Below, in pieces: positions 36,680 through 46,065 of a stretch of 64,000 nt of DNA. Under the pieces are notes generated by a model that was not told the DNA's origin, did no database searches, and saw nothing but the letters and a program-made list of their open reading frames with translations. This DNA comes from Treponema primitia ZAS-2. Lineage in GTDB: Bacteria; Spirochaetota; Spirochaetia; Treponematales; Breznakiellaceae. The stretch lies in the NCBI RefSeq assembly GCF_000214375.1, contig NC_015578.1, positions 434,001 to 498,000 of the forward strand, written 5' to 3'. A program made the translations under genes and the position numbers. Numbering within the stretch: position 1 is the first letter of the stretch; each line of letters starts with the position of its first letter.

Positions 36680-36997
36680 TTACCGTATAAACAGGTTTGA
36701 GAAAAAACCAATAGCACATCCCAATAGTATTGTTGTAACAATAACAATTAGAAGGCCATTTGGATCAAGTTTATATATTAAAAATGCGGTCGGCAAAACA
36801 AATAAAATTGATACAATAATACCATTTAAGAAAGAAACTGATACTAAATTTATTTTTGGAATAAATAATCCCAAAACAACCCATACAAAAAATGCCGAAA
36901 CTATGAACAACTTATCCATTTTTCTTATTATCATTGGTGTTATATCAACAATAGCAGCAATTAAACCGATTAACAAAGAAATTAAGTAACTTTTCAC
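36680..36997 (-). CDS. Small membrane protein of unknown function
   Basis: A 105-residue protein with three or four hydrophobic spans (about 5-23, 30-50, 56-75 and 80-100) and no recognisable motif. It lies three bases before the hydrolase gene and would be its first operon partner. Confidence 0.55.
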   Translation of the reverse strand: MKSYLISLLIGLIAAIVDITPMIIRKMDKLFIVSAFFVWVVLGLFIPKINLVSVSFLNGIIVSILFVLPTAFLIYKLDPNGLLIVIVTTILLGCAIGFFSNLFIR

Positions 36998-37234
36998 ACA
37001 ATCCTCCAGAGGGTTTACCTTACTATAGTTTCAAAATTCGTGTCAAGTTTATTTTTAATAATTTTCAAACAAATTTTAGGACCAATGACAATACTATTCT
37101 GGTTGTATTTGAATTTTTCCTATTCTTGAGATTAAAAAGCACCATTTATTTCTATATAATATTCGCACACTTTCTCTGTTTCAGAATGGTTTATATTATT
37201 GAATTTACACAATTTATATCAATAGGTTCTTTTG
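36998..37234. other. AT-rich intergenic region
   Basis: No gene. It should hold the promoter of the hydrolase operon and the end of tatD. No clear terminator hairpin was found. Confidence 0.3.
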
Positions 37235-38050
37235 TTATAAATTAAAAACCCATACCGTGTTATCAAATGTTTCTTTTGCCAGAATCTCTGTGTCTTTCCC
37301 CAGGACCTGTGCTGCAAATTTAACTACGTGCACAAGGTATTCCGGCTTATTGCGCTTCCTTCCCGGTTTTTCATCAGGTTTCACGGTGGGGGGCAAATTT
37401 CCGGGAGTCAGATAGGGCGCGTCGGTCTCAAACATTAGTTTATCTGGGGGGATTTTTTTCAGCAGTGGGACAAGGTGGGCGCCGCGCCGCTCGTCGCAGA
37501 GCCAGCAAGTCATGCCTATATAAGCACCGAGTTCAAGGTATGCTTCCAGCTCACGCTCCCCGCCGGTAAAACAGTGAACCACCAAACGAGGTATATCCTT
37601 GCGGTATTTTCTTATAAGGGCTGAAAAATCTTCAAAGGCATCACGTTCATGGAGGAAGAGGGGCATACCCAATTCCACTGCAAGCTGTATCTGATCCTCA
37701 AAACAGCGGCGCTGTTTATCCCTGGGGGAAAAATCCCTGTTGTAGTCCAGGCCGCATTCGCCTACCGCAACAATTACCTTATCTACGGCGCCTTTCCCGG
37801 CAGTAAGGCTGCGGATTTTCCCGGCAGACTCTTCCCAGAAACGGGCATTGTGGGGATGGACCCCCGCAGTGGCGTAGCATTTTCCCCGGTGCTTTTCCGC
37901 ATAAACAGCGGCGGCAGCGCTGCTTTCCGTGTTGCTCCCGGTGATCACCAGGGGGCCAACACCCGCCGCCTCAGCAGCCGCTGTAACGGCGTCCCGGTCC
38001 CGGTCAAAAGCGGCGTTCATTAAATTGACGCCTATATCAATTATACGCAT
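37235..38050 (-). CDS. tatD: TatD family metal-dependent DNase
   Basis: A 271-residue TIM-barrel hydrolase. The start is ATG 38050, which has AGGAG seven bases upstream, not the longer frame to 38083. MRIIDIGVNLMNAAFD is a common variant start in this family; GVHPHNARFW and VGECGLDYNRDF, HCFTGG and FETDAPYLTPG are the metal-binding and catalytic signatures. It degrades DNA 3' ends and takes part in DNA repair or turnover. Its promoter and first 19 coding bases reappear at 48.8 kb. Confidence 0.92.
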   Translation of the reverse strand: MRIIDIGVNLMNAAFDRDRDAVTAAAEAAGVGPLVITGSNTESSAAAAVYAEKHRGKCYATAGVHPHNARFWEESAGKIRSLTAGKGAVDKVIVAVGECGLDYNRDFSPRDKQRRCFEDQIQLAVELGMPLFLHERDAFEDFSALIRKYRKDIPRLVVHCFTGGERELEAYLELGAYIGMTCWLCDERRGAHLVPLLKKIPPDKLMFETDAPYLTPGNLPPTVKPDEKPGRKRNKPEYLVHVVKFAAQVLGKDTEILAKETFDNTVWVFNL

Positions 38051-38111
38051 TACGCTACTCCTGGTTCGATTGCATTGTGCCATAATGGGACTGGATTGTA
38101 AAGCGCATTAT
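38032..38111 (-). repeat. tatD promoter repeat, copy A (native)
   Basis: Contains TTTACA (38102-38097), 17 bases, CACAAT (38079-38074), AGGAG and the first 19 coding bases of tatD. An 81-base copy of about 90% identity in the same orientation lies at 48752-48832. The repeats bracket a 10.7-kb accessory island. Confidence 0.8.
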
Positions 38112-38122
38112 GATAATATGTA

Positions 38123-38174
38123 CAATTTATATGGCTGCAAATCTTTTTTTGCAAAACTTTCTTGACACTACCTA
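38123..38174 (-). mobile_element. Relic of an IS256-family element end
   Basis: Read on the minus strand from 38174: GGTAGTGTCAAGAAAGTTTT, then GCAAAA and GATTTGCAGCCATATAAA. This closely matches the left end of the IS at 46066-46112, in inverted orientation. No transposase lies beside it. It may be a solo end left after deletion, or one side of a former composite transposon. Confidence 0.65.
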
Positions 38175-38198
38175 TAGTATACTCCTGTTCTAACCTTA

Positions 38199-40688
38199 TT
38201 AAACTGGTATAGATACTGGTTGCTGTATTTGAGTTATTATTGGCGTGTATAGATCAACATCTGTTTCTGGCGTTGATATTGAGACAATTAAAGAATACCG
38301 TACCTTTTTATCATAGAGTTTTAGATTTGTTCTTTCCCGCCACCAGCCTATGACAGAGTATACGGCTACAAAATTCGCATCACATAAGTCTACTGCATTT
38401 ACTTTTTTAAAATCAGAATGAATAGAGCCTACATCACGGTTTTGGGGGCCAAGAAACCATTCTGTACTACCGCTATAACCACTGCCACGATCATTATCTT
38501 CCCTCATTTTGACATCAATACGTTTCAGGAAGTCCTTTTTGGTTTCATTTATATTTTTTACATCAAAACGAAGCTGGCAAGATGGATAACGGTATTTGTC
38601 ACGCCATCCTATTTCACCAGGCCCGGGTTCAACAAAATATGATAAAGTAATTTTTAGCAATGCAGGTGTTTCCCCAATACTACGGAGAATATCAGAAGCC
38701 CAAGGTAATGTATGTAAATGCATTTCTTTCATTTTTTTGTTTTTGGCGAAAGGCTGTATTTCGCCTTCGATGACAAGATTTACACGATTTGAAATACATT
38801 GTATTGCACGTTCAAGATTTGGTATACCATAACCACAAGTACGCAATAAATCCCGCCTTCCATAGCCTTTCTTATCCTTGCCAGCTATAAACAGACGTTT
38901 CATTTCACTCGTCCAATCAGCAGAGTGTACTATTAAGGCTCGCACTGTTTCAGGCCAAATACCCGGATATTCTGACATGATTTGAGCGGCAATCCATGAT
39001 GCTTGAGCCGTTGCAGAACTTGTTGCGCAAATGGTACTAAAAGGATGTTTAAGATGTTGATGACTGGTAGTTAATAATGATAAATCGGAACAATCCATAT
39101 ATGCGCTGCCATCTGTAGCAACATTACCGCCATCGCAAAGGATTTCAGGCTTTATCGGCCACTTAGAAGCCCAAATTTTAGAAGTAGAACTGTAAGGGCT
39201 TAATTCACCTGAATTAGCAACCGCATGATAAGATTTCAAATTTTCATCTAAAATAGTAATATCGTTGCTAAATGCTCCTACGGTGATGGCATTCCAGGCT
39301 TGACCAGGACTTTGCACGGGGCTAATCAAATTGGCATCAGGATACCCGGCTTTCATGTCTGAAAAGTCAACATTACCTGCGCTTATGAAAAATAACCGTT
39401 TTGTGTCATCATCTGCACCAGAGATGATAGTATCAATAGATCCTGACCAAGATGAGGGGGTTCCATCGGTTATGCTGTATTTATCATCTTCGGTTATCGC
39501 CATGCATAATGTTCGTACATTATTTGGCCGGGCAATTTCGGCAAGAGATATTGCTTGTTTGGTTATATCCCCATAAAGCTGCGGGTCATTTGCTCCAGGC
39601 GGCGGCGGTAATATTTTAACTGATTCAAGGCGGTGATGAATTACTATCTTTTCTTTACTTAACAGTTTTTCTTTTAGGTTATGGAACAAGGCTACACCAG
39701 CCATTTCCGTTCCATGACCATCATGATCTGATGTTTGCCAGGCTGCATTGACGGATTGCAAACAATCATCTTCGCATGATCCTGAAAGAAGGGGATGACC
39801 ATTATTCAATCCTGTATCAAGCAGGCATATTGACACATTTGTAAAATCATACTGGAGTCTCGAAAATAACTCATTGGCAAATTCTTTTTGTTCACCGGGC
39901 GATAATTTCTCAAAAAAATTATTTGGTTCTTCAAATCTGCGAATTTCCGCTATGGTATCAAGGCTTTTTATCAACCTTGCAAGCTGATCCGAGTTTGCTC
40001 TGATGAGTTTTACGATTCGTTCTTTAAAGTGAATGAAATTATCATTGCAAGGTATATTTAAAAGTGAACAAACGGCTTTGAAGTCATTATTATTTTCTTT
40101 CGCATTATCCGTACTTTCATTATTATTCTCATCGCATAATAACCAAATTTCACATCATACTGGGGTTGTGTCAGGTATACCTTCGTCTTTTCCTATCCAG
40201 AATGATTTTAAAATGGCGGGGGTAATACTTTCGATACTGTCCAATAAAGGCCTGCTTGGTATTTTTTCTGCATTATTTTTGACAGCGTCCGCATACTTTA
40301 AAATTCTTTGTGCAAAAAAATTCTTTTTATCCTCTGGAACGAAAACTGTTGCCTGAATTATCCCATCGATCTCTTTAACATTTAATAGCCTAATACCTTG
40401 CCTTAAATCTTCCAGGCTTTTTGTTACCAATTCATAGCCTTGTTTTCCGGTAAAGACTATATTTACTCCCTTTTTATATTGTATTGCGGCAATTTGATCT
40501 TTAGAAAGGCTTTTTATAAAAGTTTCATTTTGCTTATATACATTTGACAACCCTTTATTCAACATAGCGGCATGGGCTTCACGCTGCCTTTCAGGGAATC
40601 TTGTCGGATCCATACGCTTCCCCTGTGCGGAATAAGGCAATTTGGTCAAAGTATTGTTTAGGAATATATTTTTCTTTTCAACCGGCAT
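38199..40688 (-). pseudogene. ietS: Subtilisin-like protease (IetS-like), interrupted by an in-frame TGA
   Basis: An 829-codon gene broken by TGA at 40155-40157. The first 177 codons and the rest share one frame, and 60 codons between the stop and the next possible start remain open, so this is a single nonsense change. The reading around it, TTPV-stop-CEIWLL, suggests a lost tryptophan (TGG to TGA). The S8 triad is intact: SICLLDTG (Asp), HDGHGTEMAG (His) and CATSSATAQASW (Ser). It follows the AAA ATPase gene by one base. This protease-ATPase pair matches the IetAS plasmid-stability/anti-phage system, with IetS as the toxic protease. A TTG start at 39974 could still give a 591-residue product with the whole protease core. 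Confidence 0.8.
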
Positions 40689-40689
40689 A

Positions 40690-41652
40690 TTAGGCCCTCT
40701 TATCCGTGTATATCAAGAGCCTTTCATTGATAAGATTAAGCAAGAGTTTTTCTTCGATAGGTTTATCGGTCAAAATTGCCGATTTAATAGCATCTGTGCA
40801 AATGCGGGTAATTTCAGCATGATTGAGGGTTGACGCTTTTTCTATTATTTCATTTGTCGGGTAAAATGCGGGTTGATAGACAGTTAATTTTGTAATAAAT
40901 AATTTTTGAATGTCTTTAGCAGAGGGTAAAGAATAATGCAATACATCATCAAAACGGCGGAACAGTGCTTTATCAAGTATATTTTGCCTGTTTGTTGCGG
41001 CGATAATAAGGCTTCCTGATGAATCCTGTTCAAGCATCTGCAAGAATTAGTTTAATACACGGCGCATTTCCCCTACTTCGTTATCAATTCCACGGTCGGC
41101 ACCAATGGCATCAAATTCATCAAAAAAATAAACGCCCAAAGAGTTTTCAATTGAATCGAATATTTGACGAAGTTTGACACTCGTTTCTCCCATGAATTTA
41201 GTTACCAGTTTATCCATTTGAACGGTAAATAACGGTAGGCCAAGTTCAGAGGCAATAATAGAAGCGGTAAGTGTTTTGCCAGTACCCGGCGGCCCTTCAA
41301 TAAGGATTTTACGGCGATTATAAATTCCATGTTTTTGAAGTTTTTTCCGGTTAAAATACTCATTGGTAATGCGTTCTATCCGCTCAAGGATTTCATCAGA
41401 GGTTATTAAATCTTGCAGCTTATTGTCAGGGAAGGTCATTAAAAGACTTTCATTTTGCGGATTTTCTGATTGGATAGTGCGGAAATGGGAAACGGGCATT
41501 TTTTCAATAGCCTGTTTTATATCACGGGCAAGTATTTCGTGCCCCTGTTTTGCTTCATAGGCGGCAATTTGCAGGGCTGTGGTTTTAAACCGTTCTCCAT
41601 CACGGTCAAAATGAGAACGAATAAGGGTTTTTATTTGTTCGCCTGTTGCCAT
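40690..41652 (-). pseudogene. ietA: AAA ATPase (IetA-like), interrupted by an in-frame TAA
   Basis: A 320-codon gene with TAA at 41047-41049. The frame reads EMRRVLN-stop-FLQMLEQD; serine is usual at this place, so TCA to TAA is likely. Walker A (GPPGTGKT), Walker B (YFFDEFDAIG), sensor 1 (IIAATN) and the arginine finger region (LFRRFDD) surround the stop, which splits the ATPase core. ATG 41652 is chosen over an in-frame codon at 41691 because a 44-codon gene ends two bases before it. In IetAS the ATPase holds the protease in check; a broken regulator would be tolerated only if the protease is also weakened. Confidence 0.82.
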
Positions 41653-41653
41653 G

Positions 41654-41788
41654 TTATTTACCTTCCCCCAATTCAACTTTAGGCAATCCATTTACAAAAC
41701 TGCCAGTCAGGACACTACCATTTATAACAGAAATGAGCAAGTCTAGTTTATACCAGATCGGGTTATACTCATTAACCCTATCAGCCAT
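41654..41788 (-). CDS. 44-residue ORF between specificity subunit and AAA ATPase
   Basis: Starts at ATG 41788 inside the last codons of the specificity gene (8-base overlap ATGGCTGA) and stops one base before the ATPase ATG. The product (MADRVNEYNPIWYKLDLLIS..., ending VELGEGK) is slightly hydrophobic in its middle. Tight packing on both sides argues that it is real. It resembles nothing recognisable; it may be an adaptor or antitoxin-type part, or only a coupling ORF. Confidence 0.5.
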   Translation of the reverse strand: MADRVNEYNPIWYKLDLLISVINGSVLTGSFVNGLPKVELGEGK

Positions 41789-43193
41789 TCTTAACCTCAC
41801 TGCTGTCCAAGCCTTCTATTTCCCTCTCAACCATTGCCTTTGCTTCCTCCAAAAGATTTTCACTTTCTTTGCGGAGGACAAAACTTTTGTTGATTAAATC
41901 AGCAATTTGGCGTTGGATACTAGCGTCAATTAAAGGAATGGGAATATTTGAAAATTCCGTATTGCTTATGGCGGTTAAAATTGTCCCGGAGCAACCCTGT
42001 TTTAATAAATTTTGCAGAGGTTCTGATTTTATTAAAACAAGGAGTGTTTCAGAATTTATTTTTAATGAATTAATGACATAAAAACCCGTTGAACATAAAG
42101 CATCATCATAATTATGCGGCACTAGGGCACAACTGCTTAAAGAGCCTTCTATAGTTGATACAATAACATCATTGGCATTAACTTTGCGTCGTGCGCGGGA
42201 GGGCAAGTCTTTGCCCTGCGCGGTTGTACAGCCTGTTATATTGCCTGATTTACCAATATCAGCAAGCTCAATATACTGGTATTCGATCTCATTTTCCGGT
42301 GAAAAATTATTATCCTTTATTTCACAAGCAACGCCTAGTGGTTCATAACCATTTATATATTTTTTTACAAGTTTTTCGTAATCTTCATATTTTTCCTGGT
42401 AATATTCCGCATCAAGGCGGCCTGTAGAACCAAAGGACTTTTTGAATGTCTTGACATTCACGTTTGCATTATTGGGGGTAAAGTCTTTTAAACCAATTGC
42501 TTCAAGCAGTAGATTTTCAGCATGGTGATAGAAGGAAACAGCTTTTCCTAAATGCTTGTGTGCAGTAAAATATAGTCCCTCTATTTTACTATTAAACGAT
42601 TTGTTAAAAATAGGAATATCAATTTCTTTAAATTTTGCCGGGCTAAAATTGGTCTGATTGCTCGTCATTGAATATTTATCAATTTCATTCCTTCCATATT
42701 TGCAAGATAGAAAGGCAACTAATGTAGAAGAATTTATTATTTCAGTTTTAGGCCGTATTTTAAATAAATATGAAGCATAGGCATATTCTGTATTTTCGAG
42801 AACTAATGCGCTTCTGCCTACTAAGTTAGGGTTACCATTTGTTCGACAGATCAATACATCACCTTGTTTCAATTTTAAACTTTCATATTCGTCTTTCGAA
42901 ATAAGCTTACAATATTTATTTGGAATATCAATAAACCGTGAATTAAATTCATTCAGACGCAGAATTGGGTAGCCCTCTTTTTCTTCATTCAATTCTTTAG
43001 AAGTTCCATATTGTACAAAATCAATTATATCCATTCCTTTCATTGTTTTTAATTGTACTATGTTCTGTTGTATCCAAAATGAAGATTCCAATCTAAAATC
43101 ATTTTGCTGTAAACATTTAGAAATCAAAACCTCGCTTGCTTCCAGCCCTTCCAACAAACGCTTGTATTTGCGCTTATCGAAAGGGCTATTCAA
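41781..43193 (-). CDS. hsdS: Restriction-modification specificity subunit (HsdS-like)
   Basis: A 470-residue protein with two target-recognition domains: the first around FVQYGTSKELNEEKEGYPILRLNE to about residue 195, the second around CEIKDNNFSPENEIEYQYIELADIG to about residue 420. Each is followed by a coiled spacer (KHLGKAVSFYHHAENLL and DLINKSFVLRKESENLLEEA). Recognition is thus expected to be a split DNA site. It overlaps the methyltransferase gene by four bases (ATGA). Confidence 0.88.
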   Translation of the reverse strand: MNSPFDKRKYKRLLEGLEASEVLISKCLQQNDFRLESSFWIQQNIVQLKTMKGMDIIDFVQYGTSKELNEEKEGYPILRLNEFNSRFIDIPNKYCKLISKDEYESLKLKQGDVLICRTNGNPNLVGRSALVLENTEYAYASYLFKIRPKTEIINSSTLVAFLSCKYGRNEIDKYSMTSNQTNFSPAKFKEIDIPIFNKSFNSKIEGLYFTAHKHLGKAVSFYHHAENLLLEAIGLKDFTPNNANVNVKTFKKSFGSTGRLDAEYYQEKYEDYEKLVKKYINGYEPLGVACEIKDNNFSPENEIEYQYIELADIGKSGNITGCTTAQGKDLPSRARRKVNANDVIVSTIEGSLSSCALVPHNYDDALCSTGFYVINSLKINSETLLVLIKSEPLQNLLKQGCSGTILTAISNTEFSNIPIPLIDASIQRQIADLINKSFVLRKESENLLEEAKAMVEREIEGLDSSEVKNG

Positions 43194-45208
43194 AAAAAAC
43201 TTAGATTCTCTTTTTTGGCAAACTCAATAAACGCTTCGGCTATGCCGTCTTTTGTCAGGCCGTCATGGTTGAATAAATCGTGTTTGACTATCGGATGTCC
43301 GTGTTTGTCGTTGAATGGTTCGTAGATTTTATCACCTGACGTATCCTTGCTTGGCTCCTGCATGGTGGCAAAAAAAATGGGGTAATCATCTTTTTTGGGG
43401 CAAAGTTTGGCATCCCATTTTTGTACAAAAAGCACCGATGTTTTGGTTCCGGTATGAGGCTTGAACACATTACCGTGAAGGCCGACAACCGCCAAAATTC
43501 GGCAGTGTTCAGCGATAAAATTCCGTATGTTTTTATCGCTTGAATTGTTAAATCTGCCCTGAGGCAGGACTATTGCCATGCGTCCGCCGGGTTTTAGAAA
43601 TTCAAGGTTGCGTTCTATAAACAGAATATCTCTGCCAATTTTACTTACTTTTTTTCCATCAGGTTTCTTCGCTATGTCGTGAGTAGAAATTATTACATCA
43701 TCGGTAATATCTCCGGCAAAAGGAGGATTAGCCATTAAGAGGTCAAACCTGAAAGTTTTGTTGCTACCTTCTTTTTGGCGCAGCTCTTCCAGGCGGGTAT
43801 AACCTTCATTATATATTCCAAGCCATGCACGGTCTCTTGTTGATTCTTCCCATCGTGTATAGTCAAGGGTATTAAGTTTTAGCACGTTGCTATGGCCGTC
43901 CCCGGCAATAATATTCAAGGTGCGTCCAATACGGACGGATCGCTCGTCAAAATCAATGGCAAATATCTTATTCTTTACATAATCAGTCTCTTTTTTGGAG
44001 CGGCTGGAATTGGTAAAAAGATTGGGTTTATTAGGATTGATTTTCCCCCAAACATACATAGTGGTATGCATGGGGAAACCGCAGCTTCCGGCGGCGGTAT
44101 CAATCATGGTTTCGTTTTCTTTGGGGTTTAACATCCTAACGCACATATCAATAACATAGCGGGGGGTAAAATATTGGCCCTTTTCACCCTTCTGTTCTTT
44201 GTTTACCAGATATTCAAAAGCATCGTCCACGACCTCAAGATTTGAGTTAAAGAGCTTTATATCTTGAAGATAAGACACGCAGGTTTTTAGGTGATTGTGG
44301 GACAGTTTAAATTTGGTGCCGGGCTCAAATATGCCGTTCCATTCATTCTGCGCTGATGCAAAGAGGTCGCTTATTCGCTTAAATGCTTCAGTCTCGGTTC
44401 CGGTATTCCTGAATTCAAGCTGGCGGAATTTTTTATCTTTTATATCATCAAGATTAATATCATTCTGAATGAGGGCTTCTATATTATCAGCATCGGCGCC
44501 GCTTGAAAATTCATCATACAATTTGGTAAATAGCAATTTGAAAATTTCTTCAAAACTGTCTACGCCGGAATTGGCAAGAACGATATCTTCAAATTCAAGG
44601 ATTATATCTTTTAGTGTGCGGTCTTTGAGTTTGTCATTCTGCATTAACTGTTTTATGGTGTAGCGGACATTCAGGACTTCGGAAAGGGTCTGGTCTGCCC
44701 TGGGGAGGTAGGACAATTTTTCAAGATAGGTTGTCTTTGTTTTAGGGTTTTCCTGTTTGAAATAGTATTCCGCTTCGTGGCCGTCTGTCCATACGCCAAT
44801 AGAAGCGCCTGAAAATTTGCAATACGATTCTAGCTGCTTCTTGCCTTCCTTTGCGGTAGGGTTGGCGGGACTTTTAAGCTCAACGATTATGTATGCCTGG
44901 GAAGGGCGTTCCTTTTCGTATATTACAATATCAGCCCGCTTGCCGCTGGAACCCATGGTAACTTCACTTTGTACATCAAACTGTTCCTGATCATAGCCAT
45001 ATTCGGTAATGAGTTTATCAAGGTAAAGCTGGCGGACTATTTCTTCGGGCGTTAGACGGATTTCTTTCTTGCGGATTAAGCAGGTAACAAAATATTTGGT
45101 ATTTTTTTCAATGATGCGTTTTTCCAGGGCTTTGATTTTATCTGAATCAAATTGGGTAAGTTTATAGTTTGAATTCTTCAATATCGTAGAGATTATATCC
45201 AATGCCAT
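43190..45208 (-). CDS. hsdM: Nuclease-methyltransferase fusion subunit of a Type IIB/Type I-like RM system
   Basis: A 672-residue protein. Residues 30-150 form a PD-(D/E)XK/HsdR-N-type domain, with RADIVIYEK and YIIVELKSP giving the D and E-x-K. From about 330 on there is an N6-adenine methyltransferase: DTAAGSCGF (motif I) and LLMANPPFAGD (motif IV, NPPF). A separate specificity gene follows. This arrangement equals the BcgI-type A/B pair, in which one polypeptide cuts and methylates and no helicase HsdR is needed. No hsdR gene lies nearby. A 60-base gap with a perfect inverted repeat separates it from the upstream repressor gene. Confidence 0.88.
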   Translation of the reverse strand: MALDIISTILKNSNYKLTQFDSDKIKALEKRIIEKNTKYFVTCLIRKKEIRLTPEEIVRQLYLDKLITEYGYDQEQFDVQSEVTMGSSGKRADIVIYEKERPSQAYIIVELKSPANPTAKEGKKQLESYCKFSGASIGVWTDGHEAEYYFKQENPKTKTTYLEKLSYLPRADQTLSEVLNVRYTIKQLMQNDKLKDRTLKDIILEFEDIVLANSGVDSFEEIFKLLFTKLYDEFSSGADADNIEALIQNDINLDDIKDKKFRQLEFRNTGTETEAFKRISDLFASAQNEWNGIFEPGTKFKLSHNHLKTCVSYLQDIKLFNSNLEVVDDAFEYLVNKEQKGEKGQYFTPRYVIDMCVRMLNPKENETMIDTAAGSCGFPMHTTMYVWGKINPNKPNLFTNSSRSKKETDYVKNKIFAIDFDERSVRIGRTLNIIAGDGHSNVLKLNTLDYTRWEESTRDRAWLGIYNEGYTRLEELRQKEGSNKTFRFDLLMANPPFAGDITDDVIISTHDIAKKPDGKKVSKIGRDILFIERNLEFLKPGGRMAIVLPQGRFNNSSDKNIRNFIAEHCRILAVVGLHGNVFKPHTGTKTSVLFVQKWDAKLCPKKDDYPIFFATMQEPSKDTSGDKIYEPFNDKHGHPIVKHDLFNHDGLTKDGIAEAFIEFAKKENLSFF

Positions 45209-45251
45209 AATACTTCTTCCCCTCTCTGTTGCTGGCTGGCCGGGTCAATAT

Positions 45252-45266
45252 TACCCTAACAGGGTA
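45252..45266 (-). promoter_or_regulatory. Inverted repeat between repressor and RM genes
   Basis: TACCCT-AAC-AGGGTA, a perfect 6-base inverted repeat with 3-base spacer, 44 bases before the RM start codon. It has no T-run, so an operator for the neighbouring repressor is more likely than a terminator. Confidence 0.45.
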
Positions 45267-45268
45267 GC

Positions 45269-45895
45269 CTACACCTTATGATAGCACGCCACTACCCGCC
45301 CGGCTATACTGATGCCGGCTAACTCCTCGCCAGTGAAGCGGCGGGGTTCGTAGGTGGGGTTTGCGCTGTATAATACTATGGTTTGGCTTGCAATATCCCG
45401 GTCTACCCGCTTTACCACCAGAGAATTCCCTATGGAGACTACAAAAATACCGTTCCCCTCGGTGATGCCGGGGTAGAAAATGGCTATGTCCCCATCGCAG
45501 ATGTGGGCTTCTATCATACTGTCCCCGGCCACATAGACTGCCATAAGGAGATCCGGGGGGTGGGAGCCTATGAGGTTGCGGGGTATCTGGAAAACCCGCT
45601 TTTGGGGGTATTCCTCTACCGCCCTTCCGTGCCCGGCGGCGGCTTCTTGATCCAGTAGTTCTATCTCTACAGTGTCCGGGTCGAGGCCGGAGGGGCCGTT
45701 TCCGGTAAGAAACCAGTGCAGATTGACGTTGTAAACTTCGGCGAGGCGGTCAAGGAGGCTGCGGGAAGGTTTGAGAAGGCCGGAGGAAATTTGAGAACCC
45801 ATCGACATTGAAAGCCCCAGGCTTTTGGCAAAGTCTTTTTTGGAAAGTCCTACTTTTCCCCGGATAAAATCGTACCGTTTCCCTTCGTTATCCAT
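45269..45895 (-). CDS. LexA/CI-like repressor (XRE helix-turn-helix + S24 autocleavage domain)
   Basis: A 208-residue protein. Residues 5-65 form an XRE helix-turn-helix (LSKKDFAKSLGLSMSMGSQIS). The C-terminal half is an S24 peptidase: the Ala-Gly cleavage site in EAAAGHGR, the serine in AGDSMIEAH and the lysine in LVVKRVD. Proteins of this plan cut themselves when RecA is activated by DNA damage, lifting repression. Upstream of the RM and IetAS-like genes on the same strand, it is the likely control switch for the island. Confidence 0.88.
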   Translation of the reverse strand: MDNEGKRYDFIRGKVGLSKKDFAKSLGLSMSMGSQISSGLLKPSRSLLDRLAEVYNVNLHWFLTGNGPSGLDPDTVEIELLDQEAAAGHGRAVEEYPQKRVFQIPRNLIGSHPPDLLMAVYVAGDSMIEAHICDGDIAIFYPGITEGNGIFVVSIGNSLVVKRVDRDIASQTIVLYSANPTYEPRRFTGEELAGISIAGRVVACYHKV

Positions 45896-45934
45896 TAACA
45901 GCCGCCGTCTCTTGCTTTAGAATTTATAAAGTAG

Positions 45935-45963
45935 AGTTTAGTATACTTGAAAATGTTTGTAAA
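45935..45963 (-). promoter_or_regulatory. Promoter of the S24 repressor
   Basis: TTTACA (45963-45958), 17-base spacer, TAAACT (45940-45935) on the minus strand. An AGTATACT palindrome sits in the spacer and might bind the repressor itself. Confidence 0.5.
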
Positions 45964-46012
45964 GGGGCTGGGAAGGGATTTTACAAGCCTTGAGGATTTC
46001 CCATAGCCCCTA
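45961..46012. terminator. Strong hairpin between repressor promoter and IS element
   Basis: Stem AGGGGCT-(AT)-GGGAA with TTCCC-AGCCCCT, enclosing a loop of about 25 bases. No T-run follows on the minus strand, so it may protect the repressor promoter from IS read-through or be a small structured RNA. Confidence 0.4.
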
Positions 46013-46065
46013 TCCTGCTTTTTAAATCTACTGGTTTTGACTTTGTAAATCATAGCGGCTTTGGG

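Noticed and set aside
38050-38075. GGTTCGAT stretch resembling a tRNA T-arm in both tatD repeats
   Set aside because: The flanking bases do not pair into a five-base T stem, no acceptor stem or anticodon arm follows, and the stretch lies in the leader between a -10 box and a ribosome site.
40155-40157. TGA in the protease gene as selenocysteine
   Set aside because: The neighbouring genes are broken by TAA and TAG in the same manner, the position is not catalytic, and no SECIS-like hairpin was recognised. A point mutation is simpler.
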